64,000 nucleotides of DNA from Roseovarius sp. M141 (GTDB taxonomy: Bacteria; Pseudomonadota; Alphaproteobacteria; Rhodobacterales; Rhodobacteraceae). The notes under the pieces were generated by a model. It searched no databases, was not told where the DNA came from, and saw only the letters and a list, made by a program, of their open reading frames with translations. The stretch spans positions 248,001 through 312,000 of the forward strand of contig NZ_VCNH01000008.1 of the NCBI RefSeq assembly GCF_024355225.1. Reading direction: 5' to 3'. Positions within the stretch are counted from its first letter, which is position 1. The number at the start of each line of letters is the position of its first letter. Of this stretch, positions 46,162-57,134 are shown piece by piece. The position numbers and the translations under genes are program-made.

Positions 46162-46787
46162 ACTCCTTCTATCTTGCTTGCGCGATAACGATATTCTTTT
46201 GGACGTCATTGTTGGTTTGGCGCTTCGTCCGGCTAACGGGCTGTCACGATAAGATGTCGGTGCTGAGAAAGCGCCTGCGTGACTACGCAGTGATGAAAGA
46301 TAGAAATCAACTAACTTCAAGTTGCCAAATTTCCAACATCAACTTGTTGTTAAGTCCCGGTGAACATGAGATTCTGCTCGGCATTCTGAAAAAAGTAGAA
46401 GCTAAGAACGGAGTTCTAGCTACCATCTGGTCGCTTTTCTTCGCCGGCATCATCACCGCGGCATCAGCTGGTTTCTACTTGGAAACACAGTCTGAAGCTG
46501 CAACCAACGCTAAGGCGTTTGCTGCCACATCATCACTTTTTATCATAATGGGAATTCCATTCCTTGTTGCCTCGATCATTGGAACCCGGCAGATCGACAA
46601 TTTTCTGGTCGGTAGTTGGCAAAATGTTCGCGATGTTCGTAAAAGCAGCATTTTATTACAAGATGCACTCATGAAAGATGCTTTGCTTAAAGAGGAGATG
46701 CTATGGATATCTCAACGAGCAGCGGTACTGTACGCCTTAATTCTGCCAATACTTGCAACCATAAAGCTTTGGGAGTCAGTAATTTAA
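46158..46787 (+). CDS. Membrane protein of unknown function, AT-rich insert between pheS and pheT
   Basis: 209 residues from GTG 46158, overlapping the pheS stop by four bases. Four hydrophobic segments are visible, about 5-24, 86-107, 122-142 and 186-204. A basic cytoplasmic-looking stretch (about 24-50) and a heptad-like helix (about 155-182, rich in leucine and lysine) lie between them. The DNA is clearly richer in A and T than every neighbour and uses codons such as AGA, TTA and ATA, so it looks acquired. The central helix pair, opening [17 protein letters not shown], recalls the two-helix membrane effectors (SLATT/PycTM type) of nucleotide-signalling defences, but this is only a resemblance and no sensor or cyclase is next to it. 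Confidence 0.7.
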   Translation: MNSFYLACAITIFFWTSLLVWRFVRLTGCHDKMSVLRKRLRDYAVMKDRNQLTSSCQISNINLLLSPGEHEILLGILKKVEAKNGVLATIWSLFFAGIITAASAGFYLETQSEAATNAKAFAATSSLFIIMGIPFLVASIIGTRQIDNFLVGSWQNVRDVRKSSILLQDALMKDALLKEEMLWISQRAAVLYALILPILATIKLWESVI

Positions 46788-46872
46788 GCTCCTCTGACGT
46801 ATCGAATACAATTGGCGCCTAATTCAGTTTCTTCTTTGCGGCAAAATTAGAATCTTCGACGTACTCACCCAA
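46788..46872. other. AT-rich tail of the pheS-pheT insert
   Basis: These 85 bases keep the low GC of the membrane gene and contain no ORF. Base composition returns to the local high GC at about 46873, where the inverted repeat begins; this may mark one boundary of the insert. Confidence 0.4.
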
Positions 46873-47013
46873 GCCGGACGAGCGCCTGCCCGTGGGGTGG
46901 CGCTGCAACGCTCATACAGCGCGCTTTATGCCCGCCAAGCCCCTCCACCCCATCAGCGATGCGCTACGCCTCCAAAGCGCCAGCCCGCCGGAACGGGCAG
47001 GCGCTCGTCCGGC
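46873..47013. repeat. Long inverted repeat, 21-bp perfect arms
   Basis: The arm at 46873-46893 (starting GCCGGACGAGCG) is an exact reverse complement of 46993-47013. Just inside, GGGGTGG (46894-46900) can pair with the CCACCCC near 46950, and GCGCTG with CAGCGC. The element is GC-rich, ends about 110 bases before pheT and has no T-tract. It looks like a mobile intergenic repeat or a structured RNA segment. Confidence 0.8.
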
Positions 47014-47121
47014 GGCTTCGCCTTGATTCCGGACGAAGGGGCGCCCCAGCCTCCGCCCTTCCCCCTTGGCGCCTTCTGCGGTATGCGGGGCGCGACCCTA
47101 ATGACCTGCGGATGACGGCAC

Positions 47122-49521
47122 ATGAAATTCACGCTTTCCTGGCTCAAGGACCATCTCGACACCACGGCCAGTGTCGATGAGATCACCTATGCGCTGACCG
47201 ATCTGGGCCTTGAGGTCGAGGGCGTCACCAACCCCGCCGCGCGGCTGGCCGACTTCACGCTGGGCAAGGTAACGCATGCCGAGCAGCACCCCGATGCCGA
47301 CCGCCTGCGCGTGTGCAAAGTGGCCACCGGCGAGGGCGAGCTTCAGATCATCTGCGGCGCGCCCAACGCGCGCGAGGGGATCACCGTCGTCGTCGCCAAG
47401 CCGGGCGTTTACGTTCCGGGCATCGACACCACCATCGGCGTCGGCAAGATCCGCGGCATCGAGAGCCACGGCATGATGTGCTCGGAGCGCGAGATGGAAT
47501 TGTCGGAGGAGCATGACGGCATCATCGAGCTGCCCTCGGGCGAGGTCGGCGAGCGTTACATCGACTGGTTGGCGCAAAATGACCCGGCCAAGGTCGATCC
47601 GGTGATCGAGATCGCCATCACCCCCAACCGCCCCGACGCCTTGGGCGTACGCGGCATCGCCCGCGATCTGGCAGCGCGCGGTCTGGGCACGCTGAAAGAC
47701 GCCCCCACCGCCCATGTCGAAGGGCAGTTCCCCTGCCCGATCAACGTCACCATCAACGAGGACACGCAGCAAAGCGGCTGCGAAGTGTTCGCCGGGCGCC
47801 TCATTCGCGGCGTGAAAAATGGCCCCAGCCCCGAATGGCTGCAGGACCGCCTGCGCGCCATCGGGCTGCGCCCACGCTCGGCGCTCGTCGATGTGACGAA
47901 CTTCTTCACCTATGACCGCAACCGCCCGTTGCATGTCTTTGACGCAGGCAAGGTGCAGGGCGATCTGCGCATCCACCGCACCAGGGGCGGCGAGACGCTG
48001 ACCGGGCTGGATGAGAAAGACTATACGTTTCAACCCGGTCAGGTGGTGATTTCCGATGACAATGGCATCGAAAGCATCGGCGGCATCATGGGCGGACTGG
48101 CAGCCGGCTGCACCGAGGAGACGACCGATGTGTTCCTTGAGGCCGCTGTCTGGGATCACGTCCAGATCGCCAGCACGGGGCGCGCGCTAAAAATCAACTC
48201 CGATGCGCGCTATCGCAACGAGCGGGGCATCGACCCGGCCTTCAACATGGAGGCGGTCGATCTGGCGACGCAGATGATCATGGACCTCTGCGGCGGCACC
48301 CCCTCGAACGTGGTGCAGGCGGGCAAGGTGCCGGACACGGCCCGCGCCTACAAGCTGGTCCCTGCACGCGTGCAATCGCTTGTCGGAATGGACATTCCCG
48401 AGGCCGAGCAGCGCCAGACGCTGACGGCCCTCGGCTTCCGCCTCGAAGGCGACATGGCCACCGTTCCCAGCTGGCGCCCCGATGTGCAGGGCGAGGCTGA
48501 TCTGGTCGAAGAAGTGGCGCGCATCGCGTCCCTGACCAAGCTGGTCGGTCGCCCCCTGCCCCGCGCGCAGGCCGGCGTGCCTGCCCCGATCCTGTCGCCG
48601 ATGCAAAAGCGCGAGCAGATCGCGCGGCGCACGGCGGCTATGCTGGGGTATAATGAATGCGTCACCTACAGCTTCATCGACTATGCCTCGGCCACGCTGT
48701 TCGGCGGCGGCGATGATGCCACGATGCTGGCCAACCCGATCAGCAGCGAGATGAGCCATATGCGCCCTGCCTTGCTGCCAGGCCTGTTGCAGGCGGCAGC
48801 GCGCAATCAGGCGCGCGGTATTTCCGACATGGCGCTTTTCGAGGTCGGCCATGCCTTCCACGGCGGCGAGCCGGGCGAGCAGCATTTGCAGGTCTCGGGT
48901 CTCCTGATGGGGCGCACCGGGCCGAAGGACGTGCATGGCTCCGCCCGCGCCGTTGATCTTTATGACGCCAAGGCCGACGCCGAAGCGATCCTGTCCGCCA
49001 TCGGCACCCCCGCCAAGGTCCAGATCCTGCGCGGCGCGCGCGACTGGTGGCATCCGGGCCGTCACGGCATGATCTGTCTGGGCCCGAAAAAGGTGCTGGG
49101 CATCTTCGGCGAATTGCACCCCAAGACGCTGCGCGCAATGGGCATCAAGGGCACGGCCGTCGGCTTTACCCTCTGGCCTGCCGAAATCCCGCTGCCGCGC
49201 AACGCCACGGCCAATCGCGGCGCCGCGCAGATCCGCGATCTGCAAGCGGTCGAGCGTGATTTTGCCTTTGTCGTCGAGGCGGATGTCGAGGCGCTGACGC
49301 TGGTCAATGCGGCACTTGGCGCCGACAAGGCCCTGATCGAGGATGTGCGTGTCTTTGACCAATTCATCGGCGGATCGCTGGGCGAGGGCAAGAAATCACT
49401 GGCCGTCACCGTGCGGCTGCAACCGACCGAGGCGACGCTGAAGGACAAGGACATCGAGGCCGTATCGGCCAGGATCGTCGAGAAGGTCGCCAAGGCGACC
49501 GGCGGCGTCCTGCGCGGCTGA
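47122..49521 (+). CDS. pheT: Phenylalanine--tRNA ligase subunit beta
   Basis: 799 residues, normal length. Domain order: a tRNA-binding OB fold at the start (TLGKVTHAEQHPDADRLRVC), the B3/B4 editing domain, the B5 domain (about 400-470), a catalytic-like core and a C-terminal ferredoxin-fold anticodon-binding domain ending in KVAKATGGVLRG. The subunit edits mischarged Tyr-tRNA(Phe). It probably needs its own promoter or readthrough past the insert, since pheS is 960 bases away. Confidence 0.97.
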   Translation: MKFTLSWLKDHLDTTASVDEITYALTDLGLEVEGVTNPAARLADFTLGKVTHAEQHPDADRLRVCKVATGEGELQIICGAPNAREGITVVVAKPGVYVPGIDTTIGVGKIRGIESHGMMCSEREMELSEEHDGIIELPSGEVGERYIDWLAQNDPAKVDPVIEIAITPNRPDALGVRGIARDLAARGLGTLKDAPTAHVEGQFPCPINVTINEDTQQSGCEVFAGRLIRGVKNGPSPEWLQDRLRAIGLRPRSALVDVTNFFTYDRNRPLHVFDAGKVQGDLRIHRTRGGETLTGLDEKDYTFQPGQVVISDDNGIESIGGIMGGLAAGCTEETTDVFLEAAVWDHVQIASTGRALKINSDARYRNERGIDPAFNMEAVDLATQMIMDLCGGTPSNVVQAGKVPDTARAYKLVPARVQSLVGMDIPEAEQRQTLTALGFRLEGDMATVPSWRPDVQGEADLVEEVARIASLTKLVGRPLPRAQAGVPAPILSPMQKREQIARRTAAMLGYNECVTYSFIDYASATLFGGGDDATMLANPISSEMSHMRPALLPGLLQAAARNQARGISDMALFEVGHAFHGGEPGEQHLQVSGLLMGRTGPKDVHGSARAVDLYDAKADAEAILSAIGTPAKVQILRGARDWWHPGRHGMICLGPKKVLGIFGELHPKTLRAMGIKGTAVGFTLWPAEIPLPRNATANRGAAQIRDLQAVERDFAFVVEADVEALTLVNAALGADKALIEDVRVFDQFIGGSLGEGKKSLAVTVRLQPTEATLKDKDIEAVSARIVEKVAKATGGVLRG

Positions 49522-49537
49522 ACCAAGGAGAAATGAG

Positions 49538-49984
49538 ATGCTGAACGTCTATCTGAGCGGCGAAATTCACACCGACTGGCGCGACCAGATCGAACAGGGA
49601 GCAAAGGATCTGGACGTCACGTTCACATCCCCCGTCACCGATCACGGCGCCAGCGACGATTGTGGCGTGGCGATCCTGGGCGCCGAGCCGGACAAGTTCT
49701 GGCACGACCACAAGGGCGCCAAACTGAACGCGATCCGCACGCGGCAGGCGATCGAAGAGGCCGACATCGTCGTCGTGCGCTTCGGTGACAAGTACAAGCA
49801 GTGGAACGCCGCCTTTGATGCAGGCTATGCCGCCGCTCTGGGCACGTCCCTGATCATCCTGCAACCGCCCGAGCATGACCACGCGCTGAAAGAGGTCAAT
49901 GCCGCCGCACTGGCCGTCGCGCGCACGCCGCAGCAGGTGGTGCAGATGCTGCGCTATGTGCTGGAAGGCACCCTGCCAAAATAG
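49538..49984 (+). CDS. YtoQ family protein
   Basis: 148 residues starting MLNVYLSGEIHTDWRDQIEQ, the typical YtoQ opening. The fold is close to nucleoside 2-deoxyribosyltransferases: GEIHTDWR, later EEADIVVVRFGDKYKQWNAAFD with acidic and aromatic residues near a putative active site. No biochemical role is known to me. It follows pheT by 16 bases and may share its transcript. Confidence 0.85.
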   Translation: MLNVYLSGEIHTDWRDQIEQGAKDLDVTFTSPVTDHGASDDCGVAILGAEPDKFWHDHKGAKLNAIRTRQAIEEADIVVVRFGDKYKQWNAAFDAGYAAALGTSLIILQPPEHDHALKEVNAAALAVARTPQQVVQMLRYVLEGTLPK

Positions 49985-50018
49985 CGTCACGTACTACAAT
50001 TTTTAACCAGGAGCTTTT

Positions 50019-50450
50019 ATGTTAAATGAATTCAAGGATTTCATCGCCAAGGGCAATGTCATGGACATGGCCGTCGGCATCATCATCGGTGCGGCCTTTA
50101 CCGCGATCGTCACATCGATGGTGGGGGATCTGATCAATCCGATTATCGGGCTTTTTACCGGCGGTGTGGATTTTACCAACAACTACGCCGTTCTGGCAGG
50201 CGAGGTCCCTGCCGGCGCGTCGCTGGAACAGGCCCGCGAGACGGGGGCCTCCGTCTTTGCCTATGGATCCTTCTTGATGGCCGTCATCAATTTCTTCATC
50301 ATCGCCTTCGTCGTCTTCATGCTGGTGCGATACGTCAACAAGGTGAAATCGCTGGCGGAAAAACCTGACGAGGTCGCGCCCGAGGTTCATACCGGCCCGT
50401 CGGAAAAGGACATCCTGATCGAGATCCGCGACGCCCTCAAAACCCGCTGA
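50019..50450 (+). CDS. mscL: Large-conductance mechanosensitive channel MscL
   Basis: 143 residues. N-terminal amphipathic helix [22 protein letters not shown]1 (about 17-45, with [14 protein letters not shown]), a periplasmic loop, TM2 (about 78-105, [19 protein letters not shown]) and a cytoplasmic helix. It opens under strong membrane tension and releases solutes on osmotic downshift. CAGGAGC lies eight bases before the ATG. A terminator follows. Confidence 0.96.
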   Translation: MLNEFKDFIAKGNVMDMAVGIIIGAAFTAIVTSMVGDLINPIIGLFTGGVDFTNNYAVLAGEVPAGASLEQARETGASVFAYGSFLMAVINFFIIAFVVFMLVRYVNKVKSLAEKPDEVAPEVHTGPSEKDILIEIRDALKTR

Positions 50451-50475
50451 TTGCGCCGAAATGCGAAGCTGGCGC

Positions 50476-50503
50476 AAGGCCCCGGACATTCCGGGGCCTT
50501 TTT
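50476..50503 (+). terminator. Terminator after mscL
   Basis: Stem AAGGCCCCGG (50476-50485) and CCGGGGCCTT (50491-50500) with a five-base loop and TTTTT following. It separates mscL from mscS. Confidence 0.93.
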
Positions 50504-50563
50504 CTATCGGAAAGGGCCCGTTATACGCGCCCAAACCCGAAATAAACTTTTACGATTTAGAGG

Positions 50564-51382
50564 ATGTATATGGAAAACGTGATCGAAGAATTGGGCGCCT
50601 ATACGCCGCTGATCATCGCCGCGGTCAAGGCGCTGGTCGTGCTGATCGTCGGCTGGACGGTCGCGGGATTTGTCGGCAGCTTCGTGCGGCGGCAGGTCAA
50701 CAAGCACAAGCGCATCGACAAGACGCTGGGCAACTTCGCCGCCACAGTCGCGACATGGGCGATCCGCATCATAGTGCTGCTGGCGGTGCTGAACCTGTTC
50801 GGCATTGAGGCAACCAGCGTGGTTGCCGTGCTGGGTGCTGCGACGCTGGCCATCGGCCTGGCGCTGCAAGGCACTCTGGCCGATTTGGCGGCGGGGATCA
50901 TGCTGGTGATTTTCCGCCCCTACCGTCTGGGGCAGTATGTGGACATCGGCGGCACCAGCGGCACCGTGACGGAGATCGCGCTGTTTTTCACCGAGCTGAC
51001 GACACCGCAGAACGTGCAGATCATCGTTCCAAACGGACAGGCCTGGGGATCGATCATCACCAATTACTCGGCGCATGACACGCGGCGGCTGGATCTGGTG
51101 TTCGGCATTGACTACGCGGACAGCGCCGATACTGCGATGCAGATCATCCTCGACAATGCCCGCGCCGATGAACGCGTGATGAGCGAGCCGGAGCCGTGGG
51201 CGCGTGTGACGAACCTTGGCGACAGCGCGGTCGATATCACGGCGCGGCTGTGGACCTCGACCGATGATTTCTGGAACGTGAAATTCGAACTGACCAAAGC
51301 CATCAAGGAGGATTTCGACGCGCAGGGCATTTCCATCCCCTTCCCGCATCAGGTGAATGTGGAGCCAAAGAAGGCCGGTTAA
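50564..51382 (+). CDS. Small-conductance mechanosensitive channel, MscS family
   Basis: 272 residues, about the length of E. coli MscS. Three membrane segments in the first 100 residues; the pore helix is glycine/alanine-rich (VVAVLGAATLAIGLALQGTL). The beta domain follows (GQYVDIGGTSGTVTEIALFF) with the conserved NVQIIVPNGQAWGSII. The C-terminal alpha/beta domain ends in FPHQVNVEPKKAG. ATGs at 50564 and 50570 are both possible. It lies next to mscL but has its own transcript after the terminator. Confidence 0.93.
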   Translation: MYMENVIEELGAYTPLIIAAVKALVVLIVGWTVAGFVGSFVRRQVNKHKRIDKTLGNFAATVATWAIRIIVLLAVLNLFGIEATSVVAVLGAATLAIGLALQGTLADLAAGIMLVIFRPYRLGQYVDIGGTSGTVTEIALFFTELTTPQNVQIIVPNGQAWGSIITNYSAHDTRRLDLVFGIDYADSADTAMQIILDNARADERVMSEPEPWARVTNLGDSAVDITARLWTSTDDFWNVKFELTKAIKEDFDAQGISIPFPHQVNVEPKKAG

Positions 51383-51470
51383 GGCGCTGGGCGCCGCCCC
51401 CCTTCTGAGCGCCGCCCGATCGCACATCAACTCCGCGCCGCTTTTCTTCGCTTAAACGGCGCCGCCACGC

Positions 51471-52124
51471 CTACGCCCGTCCCTCCAGCCCGTCCGCCTC
51501 GGCGCCCGAGGCACTGGGGATGCGCATCTCGAAGGTGTCGCGCACCACGGTGTAGTCGTAATATCCCATCCGCGCCAGCGGCTGGATGCGGGGGATGTCC
51601 AGCTTGCCCTCGGGTGTCAGCGCCTCGTCCTTCACATGGATATTCTCGACCCGGCCATAGACCACATCGACGCTGCCCACAGCCGTGGCGCCCGGCAGAT
51701 GGTGTGTGCTGAGATACCGGCACTCGAAATGACAGGGGCTGGCGGCGACACGGCCACCGGGCGCCAGCACGCAAGCCTCGCGCGCTACGCCTGCCGCCTC
51801 GAACTCGTCTTCGCCAAAAGGGACGGCCATGGCCGAAATATTGACCGCCTCGCGCAGATCATAGGTGGCCATGTTCCACACGAACCAGCCGGTCTCCTCG
51901 GCGTTCAGAACCGTATCCTTGCGCCGCCCATCGGGATAGCGGTTGGCGGCGAACATCACCATCGGCGGATCAAAGGTGAGATTTTGCCACTGGCTGTAGG
52001 GCGCAAGGTTGTGCTGCCCCGCCGCGCTGACTGTCGAAAGCCACCCGATGGGGCGCGGCACGGTGCAGGATTTGAACGGGGAATAGGGCAGCGGGCAAGT
52101 GTCGGTCGTCGGATTATATTCCAT
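51471..52124 (-). CDS. Flavin reductase family protein (DIM6/NTAB)
   Basis: 217 residues from ATG 52124 behind GGAGAAA. The flavin-binding split barrel shows STVSAAGQHNLAPYSQWQ and later DPPMVMFAANR. Proteins of this family bind FMN and reduce it for a monooxygenase, or are FMN-binding proteins of unknown role. No monooxygenase is adjacent. It lies 61 bases after the alkB-like gene's stop on the same strand. Confidence 0.88.
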   Translation of the reverse strand: MEYNPTTDTCPLPYSPFKSCTVPRPIGWLSTVSAAGQHNLAPYSQWQNLTFDPPMVMFAANRYPDGRRKDTVLNAEETGWFVWNMATYDLREAVNISAMAVPFGEDEFEAAGVAREACVLAPGGRVAASPCHFECRYLSTHHLPGATAVGSVDVVYGRVENIHVKDEALTPEGKLDIPRIQPLARMGYYDYTVVRDTFEMRIPSASGAEADGLEGRA

Positions 52125-52185
52125 GGGTGTTTCTCCAATTAGGGTCTTTAGCTTTGAACATTGGGCGCAGTCTGGCAAGCGCCTG

Positions 52186-52788
52186 TCACTCCACCACGCG
52201 GCAGGTCAGATTGATCCGCCCACCCTTGGGCAGCAAGGTGGACGAGCCAAACCTGATCCGGTCCACACCGTGGTATGTCAGCCGCGCGGCGCCGCCCATC
52301 ACCACCACATCGCCCGAGCGCAGCCAGTGCGACACGGTGCTGCCACCGCGCGCTGTGTTCCCGACGCGCAAAAGCCCCTCGTCACCCAGCGAAACCGACA
52401 ACACCGGCCAGCTGAAATCAGCCTCGTCACGGTCCTGATGCAGCCCCATGCGCGCGCCCTCGCCATAATAATTCAGCAAGCAGCAATCGGGATCGCGCGC
52501 GTCGCTGACCAGATCGCGCCAGATGTTCAACACCGCATCCGGAATTGCGGGCCATGCCTGCCCCTGCGGGTGCGCTTCGGCGTAGCGATAGCCGGACGGG
52601 CCGGGCACCCAGCCAAAGCGCCCGGCCGATGTCATCCGCACGCTCATCGCCTTGCCGGACGGCGTAACCGGCGCAAATAGCGGCGCCTGCGCCACGATAT
52701 CCCGCAGCGCGGCCACCAACGCCGCCTGTCGGCCCGCACCGAGATAGCCGGGCAGGATGCGAAAGCCGCGCAGTTCCAACTCGATCAT
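52186..52788 (-). CDS. alkB: Alpha-ketoglutarate-dependent DNA dealkylase AlkB
   Basis: 200 residues, the normal size. Iron ligands lie in MGLHQDRDE (HxD) and in LTYHGVDRI (distal histidine); the 2-oxoglutarate-binding arginines are in GRINLTCR. The nucleotide recognition lid region (AMSVRMTSAGRFGWVPG) is present. It oxidatively removes methyl groups from 1-methyladenine and 3-methylcytosine. No Ada protein is next to it. Its start faces dnaK across about 200 bases. Confidence 0.93.
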   Translation of the reverse strand: MIELELRGFRILPGYLGAGRQAALVAALRDIVAQAPLFAPVTPSGKAMSVRMTSAGRFGWVPGPSGYRYAEAHPQGQAWPAIPDAVLNIWRDLVSDARDPDCCLLNYYGEGARMGLHQDRDEADFSWPVLSVSLGDEGLLRVGNTARGGSTVSHWLRSGDVVVMGGAARLTYHGVDRIRFGSSTLLPKGGRINLTCRVVE

Positions 52789-52845
52789 GGCGCCCCTCCG
52801 AGCAGAAATTTAGCGCAAAAGTGCAAAATGCATAGCCCTGCACCG

Positions 52846-52875
52846 CTTGCAGGGTTATGAACCGCTCCCTATATA
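52846..52875 (+). promoter_or_regulatory. Heat-shock (RpoH-type) promoter of dnaK
   Basis: CTTG at 52846-52849 and CCCTATATA at 52867-52875, with 17 bases between, match the alphaproteobacterial sigma-32 pattern (CTTG, 17-18 bases, CYTATNT). The start of transcription would be about 100 bases before dnaK. Confidence 0.7.
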
Positions 52876-52985
52876 CGCCCAGAGCCTGGGCCAGCACATG
52901 CCGGCTACGTTGCCAACCAAACCGGGGCCGGGATGCCGTAATGGGTCGCGCCCTGTCATATCGCCTAAGAGAAAGGGATTAAAAT

Positions 52986-54899
<1,914 letters not shown>

Positions 54900-54919
54900 T
54901 GCACCGCTAAGAAACCTTC

Positions 54920-54945
54920 GGGCCGGTCCTCTGTCAGGCCGGCCC
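54920..54945 (+). terminator. Hairpin between dnaK and dnaJ
   Basis: GGGCCGG (54920-54926) pairs with CCGGCCC (54939-54945). The T-tract is weak (GATTGG), so it may reduce rather than stop transcription into dnaJ, or protect the dnaK message. Confidence 0.5.
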
Positions 54946-54973
54946 GATTGGTTTCAGGTATAGGAGTTCTCGA

Positions 54974-56131
54974 ATGGCCAAACGCGATTATTACGAGGTC
55001 CTGGGCGTTGCGCGCGGGGCTTCGGCAGATGAAGTCAAAAAGGCCTACCGCCAGAAGGCGAAGGCACTGCACCCCGACAGCAACAAGGACAATCCTAACG
55101 CCGAGACACAGTTCAAGGAAGCGGGCGAGGCCTATGACGTCCTCAAGGACGCCGAGAAGAAAGCAGCCTACGACCGCTTTGGCCACGCCGCATTCGAGGG
55201 TGGCATGGGTGGTGGTGGCGGCGGCGGCCGGCGCCCCGGACCCGGACAGGGCCAGGGCGATTTCGCCAGCGCCTTTTCCGACGTGTTCGACGACCTGTTC
55301 GGCGATTTCATGGGCGCACGCGGCGGCGGCGGGCGGCAGCGGGCCGCACGCGGATCCGACCTGCGCTACAACATGCGCATCACGCTCGAGGAGGCCTTCA
55401 GGGGGCTTCAAAAGACGATCAACGTGCCCACCTCGGTTCAGTGCACATCCTGCGACGGATCGGGCGCCGAGGGCGGCGCCGAGCCGACGACCTGCCCCAC
55501 CTGTTCGGGCATGGGCAAGGTGCGCGCGCAGCAGGGCTTCTTTACCGTCGAGCGGACCTGCCCGACATGTTCGGGCATGGGCCAGATCATACAGAACCCG
55601 TGCAAGGGCTGCGGCGGTCAGGGCCGTGTCGAGAAGGACCGCGCGCTCAGCGTCAACATCCCCGCGGGGGTTGAGACCGGCACACGCATCCGCCTGTCCG
55701 GCGAGGGCGAGGCCGGCATGCGCGGCGGCCCTCCGGGGGACCTCTACATCTTTATCGAGGTGACCAAGCACAAGCTGTTCGAGCGTGAGGAAAGCAACCT
55801 TTACTGCAAGGTGCCGGTGTCGATGATCACCGCAGCGATTGGCGGCGATATCGAGGTGCCCACCATCGACGGTGGCCGCAGCAAGGTAAAGATCCCCGCC
55901 GGAAGCCAGTCAGGCCGACAGATGCGCCTGCGATCCAAGGGCATGCCAGCCCTGCGCGGTGGCGGGGCGGGCGATATGTTCATCGAAATGGCGGTCGAGA
56001 CCCCGGTGAACCTGACCTCCAGGCAAAAAGACCTGCTGCGCGAATTCGAGGCATTGTCGGAGGACAACAACCCCGAAAGCAAGAGCTTCTTCCGGTCGGT
56101 CAAATCGTTTTGGGACAGCATGAAAGGCTGA
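54974..56131 (+). CDS. dnaJ: Molecular chaperone DnaJ (Hsp40)
   Basis: 385 residues. J domain (about 1-70) with HPD in the [10 protein letters not shown] stretch. A glycine-rich region (about 75-125) follows. Four zinc-finger repeats: [24 protein letters not shown] and CKGCGGQG. Two C-terminal beta domains and a short end helix complete a type I DnaJ. It stimulates DnaK ATP hydrolysis. A strong terminator follows. Confidence 0.97.
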   Translation: MAKRDYYEVLGVARGASADEVKKAYRQKAKALHPDSNKDNPNAETQFKEAGEAYDVLKDAEKKAAYDRFGHAAFEGGMGGGGGGGRRPGPGQGQGDFASAFSDVFDDLFGDFMGARGGGGRQRAARGSDLRYNMRITLEEAFRGLQKTINVPTSVQCTSCDGSGAEGGAEPTTCPTCSGMGKVRAQQGFFTVERTCPTCSGMGQIIQNPCKGCGGQGRVEKDRALSVNIPAGVETGTRIRLSGEGEAGMRGGPPGDLYIFIEVTKHKLFEREESNLYCKVPVSMITAAIGGDIEVPTIDGGRSKVKIPAGSQSGRQMRLRSKGMPALRGGGAGDMFIEMAVETPVNLTSRQKDLLREFEALSEDNNPESKSFFRSVKSFWDSMKG

Positions 56132-56153
56132 GCGCACCAGACTGACAACCTTC

Positions 56154-56184
56154 AAGAGCGGCCCACGCAAAGGGCCGCTCTTTT
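56154..56184 (+). terminator. Terminator after dnaJ
   Basis: An 11-bp perfect stem, AAGAGCGGCCC (56154-56164) and GGGCCGCTCTT (56172-56182), with a seven-base loop and TTTT. Confidence 0.93.
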
Positions 56185-56324
56185 GCATTGCAGCACGCTC
56201 GCTGCTGGTTCAAACGCCACGGGGCAACGACGCGCAGCACCTGCCCTTTCCTATTCCAGGGCCGCGCGATACTATGCAAAAAAAACGCCCCGTGCCGAGG
56301 GCGCGGGGCAAGGGATCTTGGGAC

Positions 56325-57134
56325 ATGGCGCATATAATCGTCGTCGGAAACGAAAAAGGCGGCGCGGGTAAATCGACCGTTTCGATGCACGTTGCGACCG
56401 CTTTGGCGCGGATGGGCAAGACCGTCAGCGCGTTGGATCTGGACCTGCGGCAGAAGACATTCGGGCGCTACTCGGATAACCGCAAGGCGTTCGTTGCCAA
56501 ATCCGGCGTCGACCTGCCCAGCCCGTTTTATCACGAATTACCCGAGGTCGATCAATCCGTCCTCGACCCCGGTGAAAATCTCTATGATCGCCGCCTGTCC
56601 GAGGCGGTCGCGTCACTGGAGCCTGATAGCGACTTTATCATTATCGACTGCCCCGGCTCGCATACGCGCCTAAGCCAGGTGGCGCACAGTCTGGCCGATA
56701 CGCTGATCACGCCGCTCAATGACAGCTTTGTCGATTTCGACCTGTTGGCCCATGTTGACGCGGACGGGCGCAAGATTCTGGGCCCGTCGGTCTACTCCGA
56801 AATGGTCTGGAACGCGCGCCAGCTGCGCGCGCAGGCGGGGCTGAAACCCATCGACTGGGTGGTTGTGCGCAACCGCGTTGGCGCACAGGCCATGGTAAAC
56901 AAGGAAAAAATGGGCGCCGCATTGGATAATCTGGCCAAACGGATTGGGTTTCGCGTCGCGTCCGGCTTTAACGAACGGGTGATCTTTCGCGAATTGTTTC
57001 CGCGCGGCCTGACCCTGCTGGACCTCAAGGACGTGGGCGTCAAGCAGCTGAACATCTCGAATATTGCCGCCCGTCAGGAACTGCGCGATCTGATTTTGGC
57101 GCTGAAACTGCCGGGGATCGACGCGAACTTTTAG
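56325..57134 (+). CDS. mipZ: Division-plane positioning ATPase MipZ
   Basis: 269 residues from the ATG opening MAHIIVVGNEKGGAGKST; the 17 codons before it are not conserved. Deviant Walker A with signature lysine (NEKGGAGKST, residues 9-18), then DLDLRQKTFGRY and DCPG. This is a ParA/MinD-type ATPase. In Caulobacter, MipZ rides on ParB at the poles and keeps FtsZ rings at midcell. Orthologues in Rhodobacter behave similarly. Its stop overlaps the converging DMT transporter stop by four bases. Confidence 0.9.
   Translation: MAHIIVVGNEKGGAGKSTVSMHVATALARMGKTVSALDLDLRQKTFGRYSDNRKAFVAKSGVDLPSPFYHELPEVDQSVLDPGENLYDRRLSEAVASLEPDSDFIIIDCPGSHTRLSQVAHSLADTLITPLNDSFVDFDLLAHVDADGRKILGPSVYSEMVWNARQLRAQAGLKPIDWVVVRNRVGAQAMVNKEKMGAALDNLAKRIGFRVASGFNERVIFRELFPRGLTLLDLKDVGVKQLNISNIAARQELRDLILALKLPGIDANF

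Noticed and set aside
46897..47186. Short open frames inside the inverted repeat before pheT
   Set aside because: They are proline/arginine-rich and symmetrical because of the repeat, with no ribosome-binding site.
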